Shown: positions 47,301 through 58,423 of the stretch, piece after piece | How positions within the stretch are numbered: the first letter of the stretch is position 1 | How the letters are laid out: every line of letters starts with the position of its first letter | NCBI GenBank assembly: GCA_016858145.1 | Contig: JAEHOE010000069.1 | Coordinates: forward strand, 372,001 to 436,000 | Direction of reading: 5' to 3' | Length of the DNA stretch: 64,000 bases | From: Edaphochlamys debaryana | Lineage: Eukaryota; Chlorophyta; Chlorophyceae; Chlamydomonadales | Translations under genes and position numbers: made by a program | The notes under the pieces: generated by a model | Seen by the model: the letters and a program-made list of their open reading frames with translations, nothing else | Told to the model about the DNA's origin: nothing | Database searches by the model: none

Positions 47301-48292
47301 CGTCGGTCGTCGGTCGGGCGGGGGGGCCCGCCCGGTGGGTTTCGTCAAAGGGGCCGCTTGGATTTTGTTCCAGCGGCCCAGGGCACTCTCCGGCATCGTA
47401 AAGCATGCTCTGAGCGTGTAGAAGGCATGGCCTTATGTTGGCGGGCCATTCAACCCCTTCCAGCTAGCAGTGCCCGCGGGTCGGGACATGTCGGCACTTC
47501 AACCCTTCGACGCACACGTCGCTACCCCAGGCCGTCACCCCGGTGCTCCCGAAGTCTTCCGCCACCCGCAAGCTTGCACCCCGCGCATTATCTGTCAAGC
47601 ACGGTCATAGCATCGCCCCTCATTCCTAAGCTGACGGTCAATGGACGGGTCGGAGTCCATGGCATGGTCAATGGCTCCCGGCGGCCAACTTGGGCAGCCG
47701 ACCATGGTGTGTGCGCCCAGCGATAGAGCACGCAGGAAGGAGCACATAGGCACAGGAACGGCTTAAATTGGAGTACAGGAAGGCCTTGTACGACAGTGTT
47801 GTACACTGTACGGGTCGTCGGTCGTCGGTCGGGGGGGGTCCAGGGGTTTTGGGGCATGGTGTCCGTGGGTTTCGTTCCTGCCCCCCCCCCCCCTGCCCTA
47901 CCCTCCCCATTCTCCCTCCCCTAGTTCCCCCTACGTCAGAGCACAGTTGAGGGCTCGGGTGCAGTGCATCAAAGGCTTATGTGACGGGTGTATGCCTCAG
48001 GACCTGCCGCGGCCGGTTGCCGGGCCAGCGGCCACTGGATTGGACTGACTCGAAGACTGACTCGCCCCGATCGTGCGAGCGAGGGACCGGGAGTGGTTCA
48101 AGCGATGCCAGTTACACTACTGGCTCCGTGCCTCCTGATCCCCTTAATCCCCTCCGTCCCCGCCCCCCTCCCCGGCCCTCCACCCCCTCTTTCCCCCAGC
48201 TCGAGTCCCTGGCCTTGTTCGTTGACAACATGGCCCGGTTCCTGGGGGGGCAGGAGCTGGCCAACGTGTGCGACAAGCGGGGAGGGTACTGA
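44367..48292 (+). CDS. D-isomer-specific 2-hydroxyacid dehydrogenase, copy B, 10 exons, 341 aa
   Basis: Exons 44367-44541, 44645-44697, 44764-44877, 45044-45130, 45212-45276, 45376-45487, 45624-45680, 45786-45918, 46045-46181, 48200-48292. Exon sizes are identical to copy A (175, 53, 114, 87, 65, 112, 57, 133, 137, 93) and the frame is intact. The Rossmann GYGDIG and catalytic Arg254, Glu283 and His302 are all kept. About 20 of 341 residues differ from copy A, clustered in exons 1-3 and 9-10 ([12 protein letters not shown] against [12 protein letters not shown] in A), while exons 4, 5 and 7 are identical. The last intron is 2,018 bp, against 192 bp in copy A, through extra sequence. Both paralogues look functional. 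Confidence 0.87.
46182..48199 (+). other. Expanded last intron of dehydrogenase B
   Basis: The first ~38 bp after the donor are identical to the copy A intron, then similarity ends. About 1.8 kb of extra, locally less GC-rich sequence follows. It contains two gtcgtcggtcgg-type motifs (~47,300 and ~47,820) followed by gtgggtttcg. No coding capacity, TIR or TSD could be demonstrated. It may be a mobile insertion or an older unrelated intron. Confidence 0.5.
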
Positions 48293-50205
48293 GGGGCAGC
48301 GGTGTGTGTGTGTGTGAAGCGGAGCGGCCGGGTCGCTGCGATGCCCCCGGAGGCCTTGGGAGCGAGCGAGGTGTGGTAGGTGGATTGGTCATCAGAGCGG
48401 CCCATTCTGGCAGGGACCGGGCGGTAACATGTGGGAGTTGCCTCGATGCAAATCAGGGGTTGGGCGGGGCTCGGTCAAGGCGCGATCAGAATGTTAACCT
48501 GTGGCAAGGAGGGTCGCTGCGGCGGGGGGCACACTCTGTGTGGGCGCCGCTTCGCCGCCGGTCCTGCACTCCCTCCTCAGCGTGACGCGCAGCATTGCAG
48601 CACGGCGGCGGCGGCCCTCAGGCGCGTGAGGGTGGTGAGGTCAGCAGGCCTTGGCCTGACCTGCCTGCACAGCCTTCATAGGCTACCAAGTACGGCCTGC
48701 GATAGCGGCAGCTGGGACCCCCCCCAACGCCCCCAAACAAAAAGGAATCGACCCCGCCCACCCATCCAGTTCTGCGTGCTAGTGAACGAACCCGGAGCGC
48801 AAGAGCAGTAGTTGGCACCCGTATGGCATATGAGAACCATGGGGTCGGTTTACACCAGCAGGGGGGATTGCTGGAGTGAGGGTCTGGGCCCCTAAACATC
48901 TATCCCCCCAGACCCGCCCCCTGTACATACGCCACGTGCCGTACAGCCCACTCAAACCATGGTTCTGACTTTCACTACTATTGGAGGGTCTCGGTGGATG
49001 TTTTGGAGCTTTCGCCGTTTCTTACGCCCTGGTCTTGCTAGGTGGCCGGGCTGAATGCGCGCTGGGTGCCCTCGGCAAGGGAACGAATAGAACGAAGGCC
49101 CAGTGTTCCACTCACTGTCTACCGCACCAGCTGTGCTCTCTTGCCGCTTGCGTGCAGGTGACTCCTCCTCGCCCTCTCCGAGTCTGTGGCGGGTCATGGC
49201 CGCCTTCTTCAGTCCCACTGCCCCCCTCCCCCTCTTCTCCATCTCCACAGGAGTGCGAAAGCCAAGCCACGCGGAGAAGCCAGCGGTACCACCGGTGGTG
49301 GTTGATTGACAAGGTGCGAAGGGAGCAAGGGCTGGCAAGGGACGGACCAACCATGAGGGACAGAAGACAGGCAAGGGACGGAAAGGAGCGCGCATGCCGG
49401 GCAGCAGCAGGCCGGTAACCCCGAGCTGGTGCCTTGTCCGAGGAGCCGTAGCGGGCCGCTTGCATGGCCGCTGCAGTAGCAAAGGTCATTGTGTTCGGCT
49501 GCTAATCCGTAACGCATCCACGCGTTCCCCGCCTCCCCTCACAGTTCACGCACCCCGGCTCATGTACTACGCGCGGCACCGGCCACTGCGCTCGATTACG
49601 GCCGAGGAGGAGTACTCCTACTAGTAGCCCACTTGTGTGGGCGTGGCCGATTCCGGAGTGGAGTGCGGCGTGGTATGGCGTGTTGCGGAGTGGGCAACGT
49701 GATACGGAAGGCAGAGTCCGCCTAAGGGGTGCCCGTAGGACAGTAGTAAGGAGAAGCGCACGGGTGTAGGACAGCAGCAGCAGTAGTGCCAAGCACTTGG
49801 GGAGTGGAGCGGGTGTGGCACTTAGGGAGCAATCTACCGATCATTGTGAGGACAGAGTAGTGAGATGGCATGTGGAGGTTAGGGGCGGAGGACTGGAGGA
49901 CTGGCGAGGGAACGCATGGACTGACTGAGGACGGGCAAGCACAACTGCAACCAAAGAAGTCGTGATACCAGTGGCCCGACCCCTACCAGCCTACCAGCAG
50001 CATTGCGGTAGCCTGCGGTTTGATCGCCCCCGTACGGGGTCCGCGCGGGGTCCGATTCCGTTCGGCCCCTCGCGGTGGTCGGGGGTCGGTGGGGGGGGTG
50101 CCGTGACCCCCCACGGACCCTGCCCCCCACCGACCCCCGACGGCCCCCCGACCGCCGGGTGGGGGGTCCGTAGGGGGGGCGTGGGGGCCGAAGTAGAGCA
50201 ATAGG
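48293..50205. other. Mostly non-genic; weak exon-like piece at 49,251-49,313
   Basis: The first ~240 bp is the 3' flank of dehydrogenase B, homologous to that of copy A. A 63-nt segment after atctccacag and before gtgcga reads ECESQATRRSQRYHRWWLID. A later piece ending at 49,623 reads HAPRLMYYARHRPLRSITAE and reaches a stop after EEYSY. They look protein-like, but I could not join them in frame and recognise no family. Confidence 0.3.
50077..50145. repeat. G/C-rich inverted repeat (hairpin)
   Basis: gtcgggggtcggtggggg pairs with cccccaccgacccccgac across a ~27-bp loop that itself contains ccgtg...cacgg. Position is at the edge of a segmental duplication. Confidence 0.75.
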
Positions 50206-50802
50206 GAGGGCCCGCCGGTACATTTTGGTGCACAGCAGTCAGTTATGTGCGTGCGACGCTAAGTATCAAGCGACAAGGGTACCTGCTGACATCATTGTAA
50301 GCGGAAGGGTTAAATACAATAAATACAAAGCCCAGCAGCAGGTAGATCGCGTGGTAGGAGGCTCGGGCCCGGGCCGGGCCGGGCCAGGAGTGCGTGGCAG
50401 ATAGTCCATCCGTGCGTGCGTGCCCCCGCCCTTCGCGCGGCCTTCGGCCGCAGAAACCGTCTGACACATTGCAGGCCTGCCTGACGGGGTCTCAAAGACT
50501 ACAACCCGATCCTCAGCCGCATAGGCGTACATTCGCAAGTATCGCAATGCGCTGGAGGGTGCGCACGCGCGTGTGCTTGATATGTAATTGATTGCTTGCG
50601 GCCATAGACGCGTTAGCGGTGCGTGGCGTGGAGGGCTGCTGCCTGGTCTACCTGGTCCGAGCGTCGTCCAGCATGCAGACAGACCAATAGAGTGACTCGT
50701 CTACTAAACAGATCTGTTTAGTCTAGAGTGCAGCACACCGTGCCAAGCAACGGCCAAGCCAACCGGCGTGATGGCGAAACATGGGCGAGCGTCCTCGTTA
50801 GG

Positions 50803-52898
50803 GAGTATGGCAGACTGACGGTTTACCGTCGCTGATCATGATCTGGTTACTGACGGCTGGACCGTCAGAGCAACGTGATCTGGGACAGCTTGCGTATCTC
50901 GCCGCGCTTTCGCGGCTGTAACACCCTCTGGCATGCTGATAACAATGCCTGAACCCCGGACCGCGTACGGCATCGTACGGCGACGCCCTTGGCCGCGACC
51001 GTTGGCCGGCGGCCACGGCGAGCACAGCGCAAGGTGATCTGTGCCCCGCGACCACGCCCCTCAAGCCCAAGCTGCATCCTGTAAGCCTAAGACATGCCCT
51101 GAATTAAGCCGCACCAGCGGCGACCGGGCGGCGGACATGGGCGACACGAATCCGAGCCCCGGACTCCACTCCCCTTGGCCAGATCACGCACGGTGCCCAC
51201 GGTACCATGATCTGGCCTGGGCAAGGCCGCCGCAGCGCGCCCCGCCCGACCCGGCCGCCCCAGTCTCTTCCCCTGACATGGGCGCACCCCCCCCAACCTA
51301 CTGCCGTACAGGTGCATGCCGTACAGCACTGCAGCCGGTGCACACGCCCTCCACCTCCAAGCTCCCACAGCTCCCGCCGCACGCCGCTTGCTCGGAAACA
51401 GGTGGGACCTGGCCAGGCGGCCTCAGGGGGCCTTGGGGGAAGGTTGGGGACCGAGCACAGCCGGCGGCGACCGGGCGGCGGACGTGGGCGACACGAATTC
51501 GAGCCCCGGACTCCACTCCCCTTGGCCAGATCACGCACGGTCCCCACGGTACCATGATCTGGCCTGGGCAAGGCCGCCGCAGCGCGCCCCGCCCGACCCG
51601 GCCGCCCCAGTCTCTTCCCCTGACATGGGCGCACCCCCCCCAACCCACTGCCGTACAGGTGCATGCCGTACAGCACTGCAGCCGGTGCACACGCCCTCCA
51701 CCTCCAAGCTCCCACAGCTCCCGCCGCACGCCGCTTGCCAGGAAACAGGTGGGACCTGGCCGAGCGGCCGCAGAGGGCCTTGGGGGAAGGTCGGGGACCG
51801 AGCACAGCCGGCGGCGACCGGGCGGCGGTCGTGGGCGACACGAATCCGAGCCCCGGACTCCGCTCCCCCTCCCCCAGATCACGCACCGTGCCCACGGTAC
51901 CATGATCTGGCTTGGCCAAGTCCGCCGCAGCGCGCCCCGCCCGACCCGACCGCCCCAGTCCCTTCCCCTGACATGGGCGCTCCCCTTGCCACCCACTGCC
52001 GTACAGGTGCATGCCGTACAGCACTGCAGCCGGTGCACACGCCCTCCACCTCCACGCTGCCGACGCTCCCACCACCCGCCGCTTGCTCGGAAACAGGTGG
52101 GACCTGGCCGAGCGGCCGCAGAGGGCCTTGGGGGAAGGTCGGGGACTGAGCACAGCCGGCGGCGACCGGGCGGCGGACGTGGGCGACACGAATCCGAGCC
52201 CCGGACTCCGCTCCCCCTCCCCCAGATCACGCACCGTGCCCACGGTACCATGATCTGGCTTGGCCAAGTCCGCCGCAGCGCGCCCCGCCCGACCCGACCG
52301 CCCCAGTCCCTTCCCCTGACATGGGCGCTCCCCTTGCCACCCACTGCCGTACGGGTGCATGCCGTACAGCACTGCAGGCGGTGCACACGCCCTCCACCTC
52401 CACGCTGCCGACGCTCCCACCACCCGCCGCTTGCTCGGAAATAGGTGGGACCTGGCCGAGCGGCCGCAGAGGGCCTTGGGGGAAGGTCAGGGACTGAGCA
52501 CAGCCGGCGGCGACCGGGCGGCGGACGTGGGCGACACGAATCCGAGCCCCGGACTGCACTCCCCCTGGCCAGATCACGCACCGTGCCCACGGTACCATGA
52601 TCTGGCCTGGGGAGGCCCGCCGCAGCGCGCCCTCCCCGACCCGACCGCCCCAGTCCCTTCCCCTGACATAGGCGCACCCCTTGCCACCCACTACCGTACA
52701 GGTGCATGCCGTACAGCACTGCAGGCGGTGCACACGCCCTCCATCCACCTCCACGCTGCCGACGCTCCCACCACCCGCCGCTTGTTCGGAAACAGGTGGG
52801 ACCTGGCCGAGCGGCCGCAGAGGGCCTTGGGGGAAGGTCGGGGAACAACCGGCGTGAACCGGCGTGATGGCGAAACATGGGCGAGCGTCCTCGTTAGG
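50803..52898. mobile_element. 2.1-kb insertion with 42-bp flanking direct repeats
   Basis: A 42-bp sequence (aaccggcgtgatggcgaaac...) occurs at 50761-50802 and again at 52857-52898; the uninterrupted copy at ~56,418-56,459 has it once. The DNA between is therefore an insertion into copy 1 after duplication. It begins with ~310 bp of unique sequence containing small perfect hairpins (gacggtttaccgtc; ctgacggctggaccgtcag) and continues with five 348-bp repeats. No transposase or reverse transcriptase is encoded. Confidence 0.75.
51113..52845. repeat. 348-bp tandem repeat, five copies
   Basis: ggtaccatgatctgg recurs at 347-348-bp spacing (ATG at 51207, 51554, 51902, 52250, 52598). Each unit holds an imperfect palindrome around ccagatcacgc...ccatgatctgg and a doubled gccgtacag motif. 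Because 348 is a multiple of three, long open frames exist on both strands without implying coding. Confidence 0.95.
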
Positions 52899-53298
52899 CG
52901 CTCCTAAGGACAACCACAGGCCTAACACTCGCTCGTCGTCGGGCCCGCCTAGCCCTTCTAGCCCTCCCGCCCGGTACACCTTCAGAGCGCTGGATATATA
53001 TCTTGTGGACAGCTGCAAAGGCTGCTATGCTGCTATGGAACCCGCAGAGCGTTACAAGGCGGAGTAAACATGCTTGGGCAGTGTTCTTCTAGGGTTCAAG
53101 GGTTTTGGGAACTGAAGGGGACGACCGGTGACACGGGGGCGATGGGGTAAATGGGGGAGGGCGGGGGAAGGGGTAGGGCGAGCAAGGCAGGCGGAAGGGG
53201 GCAACGCTAGATATGCTGCTGCGCCATGGGCTCCGTCAGCCCGCCGCGGCGACGACAGAAGCTTGGACGGAAGCTCGGACGGAAGCTCGCCGAACAAG

Positions 53299-54272
53299 AG
53301 TCCGGGACCCCCTCACCCCCCACGCACCTACCCCTCCAATCCCCTCACAACTTTAAGGGCCTTTGCGTTTATATCTCCGCTTTGGAATTAAGAACTGCGG
53401 ATATGATAGGTGGCGCCTTCATTCACGACAAGCTCTGTGCAATTCATGAAGCCTGGTGTATCTTCTTATTCCTGCAAGTCCTACCCCCCTTCACCCCTCC
53501 CTGCCGCACGCATCCCCGGTCATGCGAGCTGTATGTGGACGGGGGTGGGGCGGGGGTGGGCAGGCAGCAGACCTGGGGCAGATCTAAAATGAGGACTGGA
53601 GGGTACCTGGAAGGCCTGTCCAATCAACTGGCCCCCCGGCCAGCCATGCATGCCTTAGAACCCGCTGCATGTACTGCATGCATGCGATACCAGTTAGACG
53701 AAGTGGGCGCTCACTACGGCGGCTTCCAAAAGCTAAAAGGGCGCAGGGGAGCAGCCCGCCAATGCGTTTCTGGTGCTTTTGCTTGATTTACATGTAGGGT
53801 TGCAACTTGACCCGACCAGTGTGCGTGCGTCCATGGGCGCGTCCTTCTGGTCGGTCCTCTCGAAAGGATGCCTAGATTGCCTCTAGCATGCCTCAGTCTA
53901 CGATTGAAAATGGGCAACAAAGAAGCCCACAAGCACGCAAGCGAAGCGAGCCAGCGTCGCTGAGAGCACTGCTACTACTGCTACAGAGCGCCTGATGAAC
54001 TATTCACTAATGCACAAGGCTATCCACACCCCCTCGCCAATCAAGCAGCAATGGTCTTCCACGTGTGCAAGCCAGCATGCATCGACCTGCCTGCTGCCTG
54101 CCCTATCCACTTGCCCACCTGCAAACGTCTGTTGCTTCCATGCACGAGTATCAACCTCCCACCCCCACGTGCATGTAGATGTACGTACTATACGTACCCT
54201 CTGCTGCAGGTTGGAAGTAAATACGTATGGCAACCACGCACAACCTTTGCATTCTCAGGTCATCCCAGCCAG
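53299..54272. other. Spacer, probably includes the lectin 3' UTR
   Basis: No gene is supported. On the minus strand a TGTAA motif sits at 53,792-53,788, about 480 bp after the lectin stop. Local direct repeats of gcatgc-type words lie at 53,640-53,690. Confidence 0.35.
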
Positions 54273-55907
54273 CTATCCGAGCGAGCTAGGACTAGCACCA
54301 GGAACAAACCAAAGCTGGGAGTAGAAGTTGCCGCAACGCGTGAAGAAGGTCATTGAGTTATCACGGCTGTAGCTCAGGCACATGGCGTCACCACGGGCAC
54401 GGTTGCGGATGTAGAACAAAGGCTCACGGCTGGGCGACACCACCCATGGAGACGGGACGATGTAGAAGTCCTGCGATAGATAGGTCCAAGTCAGCAGGCA
54501 GGTGTGGGCGGGCCAGGTGCGTGTGCGTGTGCGTGTTTTGACCCATACTCTACGCTATATATCTACGCCAGGCACAATCAACCAACAACAACCCCATGCT
54601 CAACAAGTCCCTCGATGTCTTTCTAATTTGGGAAGCATGAATGCATGCTGGACCAAATGTGTGGCAGCTTGAAGCCTTGTGCCCCCATACATCCATCTCA
54701 TGAACCTGCCCTCCATCTGTACAGACGTACCTGTCCGGCGCCGCCCCAGCAGTCCAGGGCACACACAGCGGTCAAGTCGCGGCTGGTAATGAAGGGCGCA
54801 TCCATGCACCTGGACGGGTGGGATGGGTGGGTTGCGGCGAGGGAATGGGGCCACAGATGCATTTTAGACCTGCCACTCATCATCAGGACTTGCCGGCCAG
54901 TAACCTAAGGGTGGCGGGCTGCTGCTGATGATGACGGTTCGTTTTGTTACATTTTCAGAGTGTCAAGTCACTTCAGCCCGTGCTCACCTGTGCGCACCCA
55001 AGCACTTTGAAGTGGTCCAAAGCCTGCCGTTTGTCAGTTGCCACTTCTGCCAGCTCGCGCCGTTGCAACTCCAGTAGCCGATGGTATAGGGGCACGCGCC
55101 GTAGCGGCAGGTCGTCGAGAAGCGCAGGCTGCCCTGTGTGATGGTGCCCGAGTACGCATCGAAGCCTCCGTCCAGGCAGCCAGTAACCGAAAGAGAACTG
55201 CATGGCGGCGGGGGGAATGGAGGGGCGGAAGCAGGGAGGTAGGGCGGGAGGAGGGGTAAATAAAATGGGGGGGCCCATCCATCCATCCATCCATCCACGC
55301 ACGCACCAAGCCGCGAGCCGCCCCAACATCTTAGCTAGGGTACCCATTGCCGGTGCTTTATATCGCTGTGTGAAGTAGGCTACATGCACCTATCCCAGCA
55401 GCGAGCTAGCAGCGAGCTCGAAAGGCATGCATGGCGCGCGCTCCAGCCATCCGCTAGCTGTGGGCGATTCCCACAGCTCGAGCTGCATTCCCTCTATGCG
55501 TCGTAGCTATATATCTGCACTCACTTTCTGATGTTGCGACCATTGTTCCTGAAGAGGTTGTTCAGAAAGCTGCCGATGGTCACGAGCGAGGAACCAATTG
55601 AGGCCGCCGCAGCCACGCCCGCAATGGCCGGTAGACGTCGCCTGCTATCATAATGCGTCGGCAGTGAAGATGCGTTGGTGTCGGGGAGCTCGGGCGGGAA
55701 GGCGCGCCAAACGTAGGGATCGAATGGGGCATCCTCGGCGGTCGAGAGGAGTTCCTCCGCCGGCGCTGGACTCGCTGGGCTTGACGAGTTGGTAGACGGA
55801 GACGACGTATTAGTGCTTGCAGGCGCTGGGGGTGGCGCTCGAGCGTAAGCGCCGCTCGATAAGAGCAGTAGTGCGGCAACGAGCGCAAAGAGGGCCCGCC
55901 GGTACAT
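54273..55907 (-). CDS. Secreted ricin-B-like (beta-trefoil) lectin-domain protein, 4 exons, 289 aa
   Basis: Exons (minus) 55907-55525, 55197-54988, 54809-54731, 54470-54273; 870 nt in frame, all GT-AG. Residues 1-24 (MYRRALFALVAALLLLSSGA plus YARA) form a signal peptide. A Pro/Ser/Thr linker follows (~25-55), then a region with a hydrophobic stretch, AIAGVAAAASIGSSLVTIGS. Residues ~133-280 show beta-trefoil lectin features: GCLDGGFD, YWSCNGASWQKWQ with a QxW motif at 178-180, CMDAP, and a final QLW at 276-278, with several paired cysteines. Likely role: an extracellular or wall-associated carbohydrate-binding protein. Only the lectin-type fold is seen and nothing indicates a catalytic or toxic partner chain. 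The first six codons and the upstream kilobase are duplicated at 50.2 kb. Confidence 0.75.
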
Positions 55908-56844
55908 TTTGGTGCACAGCAGTCAGTTATGTGCGTGCGACGCTAAGTATCAAGCGACAAGGGTACCTGCTGACATCATGGTAAGCGGAAGGGTTAAATA
56001 CAAAGCCCAGCAGCAGGTAGATCGCGTGGTAGGAGGCTCGGGCCCGGGCCGGGCCGGGCCAGGAGTGCGTGGTAGATAGTCCATCCGTGCGTGCGTGCCC
56101 CCGCCCTTCGCGCGGCCTTCGGCCGCAGAAACCGTCTGACACATTGCAGGCCTGCCTGACGGGGTCTCAAAGACTACAACCCGATCCTCAGCCGCATAGG
56201 CGTACATTCGCAAGTATCGCAATGCGCTGGAGGGTGCGCGCGCGCGTGTGCTTGATATGTAATTGATTGCTTGCGGCCATAGACGCGTTAGCGGTGCGTG
56301 GCGTGGAGGGCTGCTGCCTGGTCTACCTGGTCCGAGCGTCGTCCAGCATGCAGACAGACCAATAGAGTGACTCGTCTACTAAACAGAGTGTAGCACACCG
56401 TGCCAAGCAACGGCCAAGCCAACCGGCGTGATGGCGAAACATGGGCGAGCGTCCTCGTTAGGCGCTCCTAAGGACAACCACAGGCCTAACACTCGCTCGT
56501 CGTCGGGCCCGCCTAGCCCTCCTAGCCCTCCCGCCCGGTACACCTTCAGAGCGCTGGATATCTTGTGGACAGCTGCAAAGGCTGCTATGCTGCTATGGAA
56601 CCCGCAGAGCGTTACAAGGCGGAGTAAACATGCTTGGGCAGTGTTCTTCTAGGGTTCAAGGGTTTAGGGAAGGGGACGACCGGTGACACGGGGGCGATGG
56701 GGTAAATGGGGGAGGGCGGGGGAAGGGGAAGGGGGAGCAAGGCAGGCGGAAGGGGGCAACGCTGCTGCGCCATGGGCTCCGTCAGCCCGCCGCGGCGACG
56801 ACAGAAGCTTGGACGGAAGCTCGGACGGAAGCTCGCCGAACAAG
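55890..56844. repeat. Segmental duplication, copy 2: native 5' flank of the lectin gene
   Basis: Contiguous with the lectin coding region (codons 1-6 lie inside the duplicated segment), so this is the original copy and copy 1 the derivative. It should contain the lectin promoter and 5' UTR. It shows the empty site for the 2.1-kb insertion at ~56,459. Confidence 0.85.
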
Positions 56845-57529
56845 CCCTATGGCACCGATTTCGTGGTAAGGGACATTACGAGGGGGGTGACCACCGTGGT
56901 CAGGGGGTCGCCCCAGGGTTGACCGCGGTCCTCAGCGACCGCAGCCCTGAGCGAACTCATACCAATAAGCACGCCGATGAGTGCACCAGTATTTTGGAGC
57001 ATTGCTTTACATAAAACAGTTGCGGGCGGCTGCATTCAACGAGGTCGCTGGCATGTCGGGGGTAACCACACCATCGCGAGTCGTTACCACCGTCGCTGGG
57101 CCAGCGACTTCCACACAACTTGTTCTTTTCGACGCTATCGTTGCTCTATCAACGCACGAATGCCCCAAGTAAAATAGCACGCAGCCTCCCTGCTGGAACG
57201 CGACAAGATTTGCGCACAATGTATGGCGCTCTTCCCGACGTCCATCGCCCTTCCCGACGTCCATATACTCGACATGTACATCAACTGCATCCACAAGTTA
57301 AGGCTCTGCCTTAAAGGGGGCCGTAGCTCTTGGGGGGCAAGTAGGCATCGACAAAGCATCCTATCATCACACGCGTGCTCTGCAGAGCAATGGTTGTAGG
57401 GCCACGCCAGCATGCCGTTTGCATGTATGAAAGCTAGCAGTCAATAATCGGTGGAGGGAGCACCCCACCGCACGTGAGGCATGCCACCCTCGCTAGCCCA
57501 TACGTCCGCCCCCACCCCAACCACGGTGC
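56845..57529. other. Non-genic stretch with minor repeats
   Basis: No supported gene. Two short open frames on the minus strand (57,294-57,007 and 57,035-56,847) look somewhat protein-like (GALIGVLIGMSSLRAAVAED; ATVVTTRDGVVTPDMPATSL) but lack starts, splice support or a recognisable family. cgtccatcgcccttcccga repeats at ~57,240. Confidence 0.35.
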
Positions 57530-58423
57530 ACAGGGTGGAGGGGACGGGAGGGGACAGAAGGGGCAGAGGAGGCGGAGGGGGTGAGGGGGGCGGTGGGAGC
57601 ACAGGGGGCGGAGGGGGCGATGGGGCGGAGAGGGTGCGGGGGCGGAAGGTGTAAGAGCTCTCACCTCGAAGGCGGAGGGGGCAAAAGGGGCGGAGGGAGT
57701 GTAGGGGCCGATGGGGCGGAGGGAGTGTAGGGGCCGATGGGGCGGAGGCGGCAGAAGGGGCAGAGGAGGAGGAGGGGGCGAGGGGGCGGAGGGTGCAGAA
57801 GGGGCAGAATGGGCGGAGGTGGCGGAGGGTGTGGGGAAGGGGTGGGGGGGGAGGGAGGGGCAGAGGAGGTGGAGAGGGCGTGGGGGCGGAGGGGGCAAGG
57901 GGAGCGGAGGGGGCAGAGGACGTCGAGGAGGTGGAGGGGGCCAAGGGGGGCAGAGGGGGTAAAGGGCGAGGAGGGGGCGGAGAGGGAGGGGGGCAGGGAG
58001 GGGCAGAGGAGGCGGAGGGCACGGAGAGGGGGGGGGAGGGAGGGGCAGAGGAGGCGGAGGGGGCGCAGGGGGGGCGGAGGGGGCAGAGGACGTGAAGAGG
58101 GCGAAGGGGGCAGAGGACGTGGAGAGGGCGAAGGGGGCGGAGGGGGCAAAGGGCGAGGAGGGGGCGGAGAGGCGGGGGGGCAGGGAGCGGCAGAGGAGGC
58201 GGAGGGGGCGGAGAGGGGGGGGGGAGGGAGGGGCAGAGGAGGCGAAGGGGGCGGAGGGGGCAGAATGGGCAGAGGGGTCGGAGGAGGAGAAGGGAGCAGA
58301 GGAGGCGGAGGGGCCGAGGGGGGCGGAGGGGGGGGAGGGGCGAAGGGGGTGGAGCGGGGTGGGGAGGGAGGAAGGGAAAGAGGGGCAGAGGAGGCGGAGG
58401 GGAAAGGGGGAGAGGGGGCCAGG
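57530..58423 (+). repeat. Purine-rich minisatellite (GGCGGAGGG / GGCAGAGGA units)
   Basis: Roughly 890 bp of nearly all G and A with isolated C, built from variable 9- and 12-bp units such as ggcggaggg and ggcagaggaggc. It resumes after the MITE at 58,659, so the element inserted into an existing array. Long open frames on both strands are composition artefacts. Confidence 0.9.

Larger units (their letters stand above)
50206..53298. repeat. Segmental duplication, copy 1: lectin-gene 5' flank, interrupted
   Basis: Apart from a 2.1-kb insertion, this matches 55,890-56,844 almost base for base. The left edge is exactly the sixth codon (MYRRAL) of the lectin gene, read on the minus strand; the right edge is gctcgccgaacaag. 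Differences are small indels: an 8-bp extra at ~50,317, an extra half of a palindrome at 50,703-50,722, and tata expansions at ~52,997. It carries a promoter copy without a gene. Confidence 0.9.

Noticed and set aside
51041..53018. Open frames of 260-530 codons on both strands through the 348-bp repeats
   Set aside because: 348 is a multiple of three, so any stop-free frame persists; the same DNA is open on both strands and the insertion has no flanking gene.
54273..55907. A plant-toxin-like gene
   Set aside because: Only the carbohydrate-binding type of domain is visible; there is no enzymatic chain, and such lectin folds are common in harmless proteins.
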